Shown piece after piece: positions 44,199 through 47,574 of a DNA stretch of 47,574 nucleotides. This stretch comes from an uncultured Erysipelotrichaceae bacterium (GTDB taxonomy: Bacteria > Bacillota_I > Bacilli_A > RFN20 > CAG-826). The notes under the pieces are model-generated. The model did not search any database, had not been told where the DNA came from, and was given only the letters and a program-made list of their open reading frames with translations. The stretch lies in contig CACZZG010000005.1 in NCBI GenBank assembly GCA_902785645.1, positions 1-47,574 of the forward strand. Direction: 5' to 3'. A program made the position numbers and the translations under genes. The first letter of the stretch is position 1; each line of letters opens with the position of its first letter.

Positions 44199-44966
44199 AT
44201 GTCTCAAACAGATTATTACAATAATGAAAAGGCCGTTTCTTCTGGAACGACCTATTCTTTAGCCAAAATATTTGGCTATATGTTCGCTGGACTACTAATT
44301 ACCGCTTCAGTGGCTGCTGGACTTGGATTCATGTTCCGTTACCTATTAGGCGTTGATTACGCTAATGGTGTTAATGTCAACATGCAAACATCCGCAGCTG
44401 TTGCTCTAGTTGTCTTGATGATTGTTTCATTTATCGGAATCATCATCATGTCATTTGTAGTTCCAATTACCGCGAGTAGGGAAAATAGTAGTGCTTTAGT
44501 CCCATCCATTATTTATTCAGTATTGATGGGCGCAGCATTATCATCAATTACTGTTTTTATTCCTTGGTTCTTATTAGGCATTACCTTTGGTATTACTGCA
44601 TTAGTCTTTGGCTTAATGGCTTTAATTGCTTTCCTTGCCAAAGGCAAACTCAATGGTTTAGCTATTGCCGCGATCGGATTATTCTTCGGCGCTGGCATCA
44701 TGTCGTTAATGTTATTGATCTTAATGTTAGTTGGCGCGATTGGCGGAACAATGGTGTGGTTATATTGGGTTATCTCTTTAGCGGTTTTCGCCGCAGTGAT
44801 GCTCATTACCATTTGGGATTTAAGAAGAATTAAAGATATTGCCGCTCGTGGCGAATTAACCCGTAATTTGTCATTATTCTGTGCATTTATTCTTTATAAC
44901 GACTTCATTAATATCTTCTTAAGAATACTTAGAATTGTTGTCTATTTATTTGGAAGAAAGAATTAA
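44199..44966 (+). CDS. Bax inhibitor-1/YccA-family membrane protein
   Basis: 255-aa protein with a polar N terminus of about 20 residues and seven hydrophobic helices. The closing LFCAFILYNDFINIFLRILRI matches the signature of the BI-1 family (L..Y.DFIN.F...LR), whose bacterial members include pH-sensitive Ca2+ leak channels. It starts 3 bases after tpiA without a ribosome site and ends before a strong terminator, so it is the last gene of the glycolytic unit. A TATAAT lies at 44191-44196 but too close to serve this start. Confidence 0.85.
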   Translation: MSQTDYYNNEKAVSSGTTYSLAKIFGYMFAGLLITASVAAGLGFMFRYLLGVDYANGVNVNMQTSAAVALVVLMIVSFIGIIIMSFVVPITASRENSSALVPSIIYSVLMGAALSSITVFIPWFLLGITFGITALVFGLMALIAFLAKGKLNGLAIAAIGLFFGAGIMSLMLLILMLVGAIGGTMVWLYWVISLAVFAAVMLITIWDLRRIKDIAARGELTRNLSLFCAFILYNDFINIFLRILRIVVYLFGRKN

Positions 44967-44985
44967 AATTGTTAATAAAAGATTT

Positions 44986-45017
44986 AAGGATCGGTATTAA
45001 GCCGATCCTTTTATTTA
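44986..45017 (+). terminator. Terminator of the gap-pgk-tpiA-BI-1 unit
   Basis: AAGGATCGG / CCGATCCTT stem of 9 bp, loop TATTAA(G), TTTTATTT tail. Confidence 0.92.
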
Positions 45018-45047
45018 TAAAAAAGACCATGAGCATCGCCCACGGCC
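45017..45047 (-). terminator. Terminator of the leucine-rich-repeat gene
   Basis: On the minus strand a 10-bp stem with three G-U pairs and a GAT loop (45025-45047), followed by six T. Confidence 0.8.
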
Positions 45048-45065
45048 TTTAAATGTTAGTAAATA

Positions 45066-46679
45066 TTAGAATGTGATAGTACCGTCTGTACAAACAACTC
45101 CAGTGGCTGGGCAAGATGTATGCCAACTATCATCATCGAAAGTGATTAATCCCCATTGTTCAACTGTTCCAGCATAGTTAAATGTTGCTAGGCTCGTACA
45201 ACCGTCGAAAACATATGTTTCTATTCTATTAACAGAAACGGGAATATCGATGGTAGTTAAAGCTGAACAATTTCTAAAGCTATAGCTTGATAATCTATAC
45301 ATGTTAGCGCCAAAGGTCACAGCCTCTAATGTTGTACAACCTTCAAATGCTTCCGCGCCGCTATATGTTACAACATCGTTATATGTAAATGTTTTTAAAA
45401 CATTACAGTTTTCTGCAAATTCACTATCAACACTTACAACATTATCTGGCATTACATAGTTTTCAGTGGCGTTGTGTGTTGGGATTTGTACCAATGCAAA
45501 GTCTTCTCCGGATTTTCTATATAAGATACCATCGATGGCTTTATAGTAAACGCTATCTTCAGCGGTAATATATGATTCAAATACCATATCTCCATAGAAT
45601 TCTGGGTATCCGCCATTAAAGTTTTTGCCCAATCTACATGTTTTTACACCTTCGCACCAGTTAAATGAACCATTATCAATGGAGGAAGGAGTGCATAAAT
45701 CTGAGAAAATAACGTGTTCAATATCGTCACAACCATAGAATGCGCTTCCTTCAAGAATCGTTAATCCATCACCAAAGGTGAGTGTTCCACTTAATTTTGT
45801 ACCTTGTAAGCAAGAATTTCTAAATGATGTGATTTGTTCAAAGCCTAAGATTGTATCTAAGCTAATACAATTGCTAAATGAGTATGTCCAAAGTTCATTG
45901 ATATTACTGCCTCTTAAATCTAGAGTTTCAATAGCGTAATTACTACCGAATCCACTTAAAACAGTCACTGGTAAACCTTTAATTGTTGATGGGAATGTTA
46001 AAGTGGTTGGATTCTCTGGATCATCTTCATCAATAAAACCTTCGCACCAATAAACATCGTCATGACGTTTATATTTCATTTTTCCAACTTGTGCATAAGG
46101 ATCAGTTCCAGCTTCACATTCTCTCCCGTATTTAATGATTATTTGGTAAAGCATATCGGCATATTTATTGCCTGATTCAATAAGGAAATAATTTGGCTTT
46201 TCATTATTAAAACTAAATTCAGTGCCTTCTGGTCGAGCATAATCCCATGTTTTATTCTCGTAGACAATTTCTTCTCCATCTGCCCAACCCCATTTTACAG
46301 TGAATGGATCATTAGCACCTTTAATGATGATGGAATTCATACCACGGATTTCACTATTTGTACCAATATAATTAAATATTTTGCCTGTGCCATTACTTCC
46401 TAAGTAAATCGCATCCTGAGGTTCTGTTACTCTAAAAACCTGTTCGTATTGTAGATTAATAGGGTTGTCTAGTTGGTCGGTTCTAACCTGAAAAACTCCA
46501 TTTACATATGAAATTGCATCAGTGACATCTTCAGGATTAATCGTGATGGTGTAGAAATCATCATCACCTTTTGTCTTGTCTAATCTATTGTTGCGTTGAT
46601 TCACTAAGATGCACGATACGGCTATCATTGTGGAAGCAAGAACACAACTAATAGAAAAAAATAGTGCCTTTCTTTTCAT
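45066..46679 (-). CDS. BspA-type leucine-rich-repeat surface protein
   Basis: 537 aa. An N-terminal hydrophobic segment (8-28, ending IAVSC, a poor lipobox) exports it, anchored by that helix or by C23. Residues 30-190 are an unrecognised beta-rich domain. From about 200 on come LRR_5 (BspA-like) repeats of about 23 residues: GLPVTVLSGFGSN, SFSNCISLDTILGFEQ, AFYGCDDIEHVIF, AFEGCTTLEAVTFG, SFRNCSALTTIDIP, VFDGCTSLATFNYAG. Such proteins bind host matrix or other microbes. AAAGGAG precedes the start and a clear promoter lies upstream. Single gene. Confidence 0.88.
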   Translation of the reverse strand: MKRKALFFSISCVLASTMIAVSCILVNQRNNRLDKTKGDDDFYTITINPEDVTDAISYVNGVFQVRTDQLDNPINLQYEQVFRVTEPQDAIYLGSNGTGKIFNYIGTNSEIRGMNSIIIKGANDPFTVKWGWADGEEIVYENKTWDYARPEGTEFSFNNEKPNYFLIESGNKYADMLYQIIIKYGRECEAGTDPYAQVGKMKYKRHDDVYWCEGFIDEDDPENPTTLTFPSTIKGLPVTVLSGFGSNYAIETLDLRGSNINELWTYSFSNCISLDTILGFEQITSFRNSCLQGTKLSGTLTFGDGLTILEGSAFYGCDDIEHVIFSDLCTPSSIDNGSFNWCEGVKTCRLGKNFNGGYPEFYGDMVFESYITAEDSVYYKAIDGILYRKSGEDFALVQIPTHNATENYVMPDNVVSVDSEFAENCNVLKTFTYNDVVTYSGAEAFEGCTTLEAVTFGANMYRLSSYSFRNCSALTTIDIPVSVNRIETYVFDGCTSLATFNYAGTVEQWGLITFDDDSWHTSCPATGVVCTDGTITF

Positions 46680-46702
46680 AAAATTTCTCCTTTGATAAAT
46701 TA

Positions 46703-46731
46703 ATTCTAACGAAGAATAGGTGTTTTAACAA
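46703..46731 (-). promoter_or_regulatory. Promoter of the leucine-rich-repeat gene
   Basis: On the minus strand TTGTTA (46726-46731), 17 bp, TAGAAT (46703-46708). Between 46732 and 46877 I see only AT-rich sequence. Confidence 0.7.
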
Positions 46732-46877
46732 GGATTTACAAAGTAAATAAGCCAAAAAGCTAATTTTTGCGACGAAATCAATATTTATTGTGTAGCTTTA
46801 TTATTAATTAAAGATATATATGGAAGATAGTTTTCTAGAATCGTGTTTTTCTATTTTAAAAAAAATTAAAAATTTGC

Positions 46878-46905
46878 TTTACATATATGCGCATAAATGT
46901 ATAAT
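46878..46905 (+). promoter_or_regulatory. rrn promoter P1
   Basis: TTTACA (46878-46883), 16 bp, TATAAT (46900-46905), preceded by an A/T-tract region resembling an UP element. Confidence 0.7.
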
Positions 46906-46973
46906 AGGAAAAGCGCTGTAAAAAGCGCGGTCATATTACCCGAAAAAAAGAAATAAAAAAGTTTCAAAAGTCG

Positions 46974-47003
46974 TTGACACGATAAATCGGATAGTGATAT
47001 GAT
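46974..47003 (+). promoter_or_regulatory. rrn promoter P2
   Basis: Consensus TTGACA (46974-46979), 18 bp, TATGAT (46998-47003) with extended-10 TGA directly before it. Start expected near 47010. Confidence 0.82.
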
Positions 47004-47009
47004 TATCAA

Positions 47010-47148
47010 GCATGCTGCGGAGAGATCCGACCTATATTACAAAGTAATACAGTATGCACTGATCTTTGAAAACTGAACAGATGTACAAACACAAAACGTC
47101 AATTATTTTTTAATACAATAACCAGATAATTATTTTGAACTAGAATAA
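47010..47148 (+). promoter_or_regulatory. Structured rRNA leader with antitermination box
   Basis: GCATGCTG (47010-47017) pairs with CAGTATGC (47050-47057). Inside are a CGGA-GAGA-TCCG hairpin (GNRA loop, 47018-47029) and a TATTAC-AAA-GTAATA hairpin (47035-47049), giving a three-way junction that starts at the predicted +1. CTTTGAAAACTGAAC (47064-47078) follows, the conserved Bacilli rRNA-leader element near boxA. Confidence 0.65.

Positions 47149-47574
<426 letters not shown>

Overview
The window is a 47.6 kb piece of a low-GC Gram-positive chromosome. The str ribosomal genes, the uvrA-lgt-ppaX-trxB-rapZ-whiA order, the gap-pgk-tpiA cluster and the rRNA leader all point to Bacilli. The gene set (more than ten lipoproteins, a mycoplasma-like nuclease/ABC cluster, pyruvate:ferredoxin oxidoreductase, GH43 and starch-binding proteins, almost no TGA stop codons) suggests an uncultured, anaerobic, gut-type lineage close to the Mollicutes (RF39/Acholeplasma-like). 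That placement is inference. The window opens inside a MATE transporter gene and closes inside a 16S rRNA gene.

Layout. 1-9.5 kb is a surface and polysaccharide island: a MATE exporter, a cytoplasmic GH43 enzyme with a thioredoxin-like lipoprotein, a CotH-kinase plus SGNH-hydrolase lipoprotein pair, a large Ig-like lipoprotein broken by a frameshift, and a membrane-anchored starch-binding protein. 9.5-14.1 kb is rpsL-rpsG-fusA with a structured leader, then tuf with its own promoter. 14.1-15.4 kb is an RDD membrane protein. 15.5-24.5 kb is one long operon: an ABC ATPase with a coiled-coil insert, two permeases, two paralogous binding lipoproteins, a secreted SNase-type nuclease lipoprotein and a small lipoprotein. 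Two more surface lipoproteins follow, one of them a ComEC-like metallo-beta-lactamase-fold protein. 26.5-28 kb holds tRNA-Lys, a Rex-N-like small regulator and a HEPN/MNT toxin-antitoxin pair. 28.1-31.6 kb is pyruvate:ferredoxin oxidoreductase. 31.7-32.8 kb holds a small protein, a P-loop kinase and tRNA-Pro.

32.9-40.9 kb keeps the Bacillus order uvrA, lgt, ppaX-like HAD, trxB, rapZ, whiA, but lacks hprK and mgfK/yvcK. Its RapZ has lost the Walker A lysine and its Lgt carries an extra membrane domain. 41-45 kb is gap, pgk, tpiA and a BI-1-like membrane protein. A BspA-type leucine-rich-repeat surface protein follows on the minus strand. The window ends with tandem rrn promoters, a folded leader and the 5' part of 16S rRNA, which contains a perfect 23-bp tandem duplication.

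How it fits together. Lgt and about ten lipoproteins imply a cell that presents most of its interface as lipoproteins. The strongest candidate for an under-described system is the nuclease/ABC operon with the neighbouring ComEC-like lipoprotein. It reads as an extracellular nucleic-acid digestion and uptake module, and resembles the nuclease-UgpC/A/E clusters of mycoplasmas.
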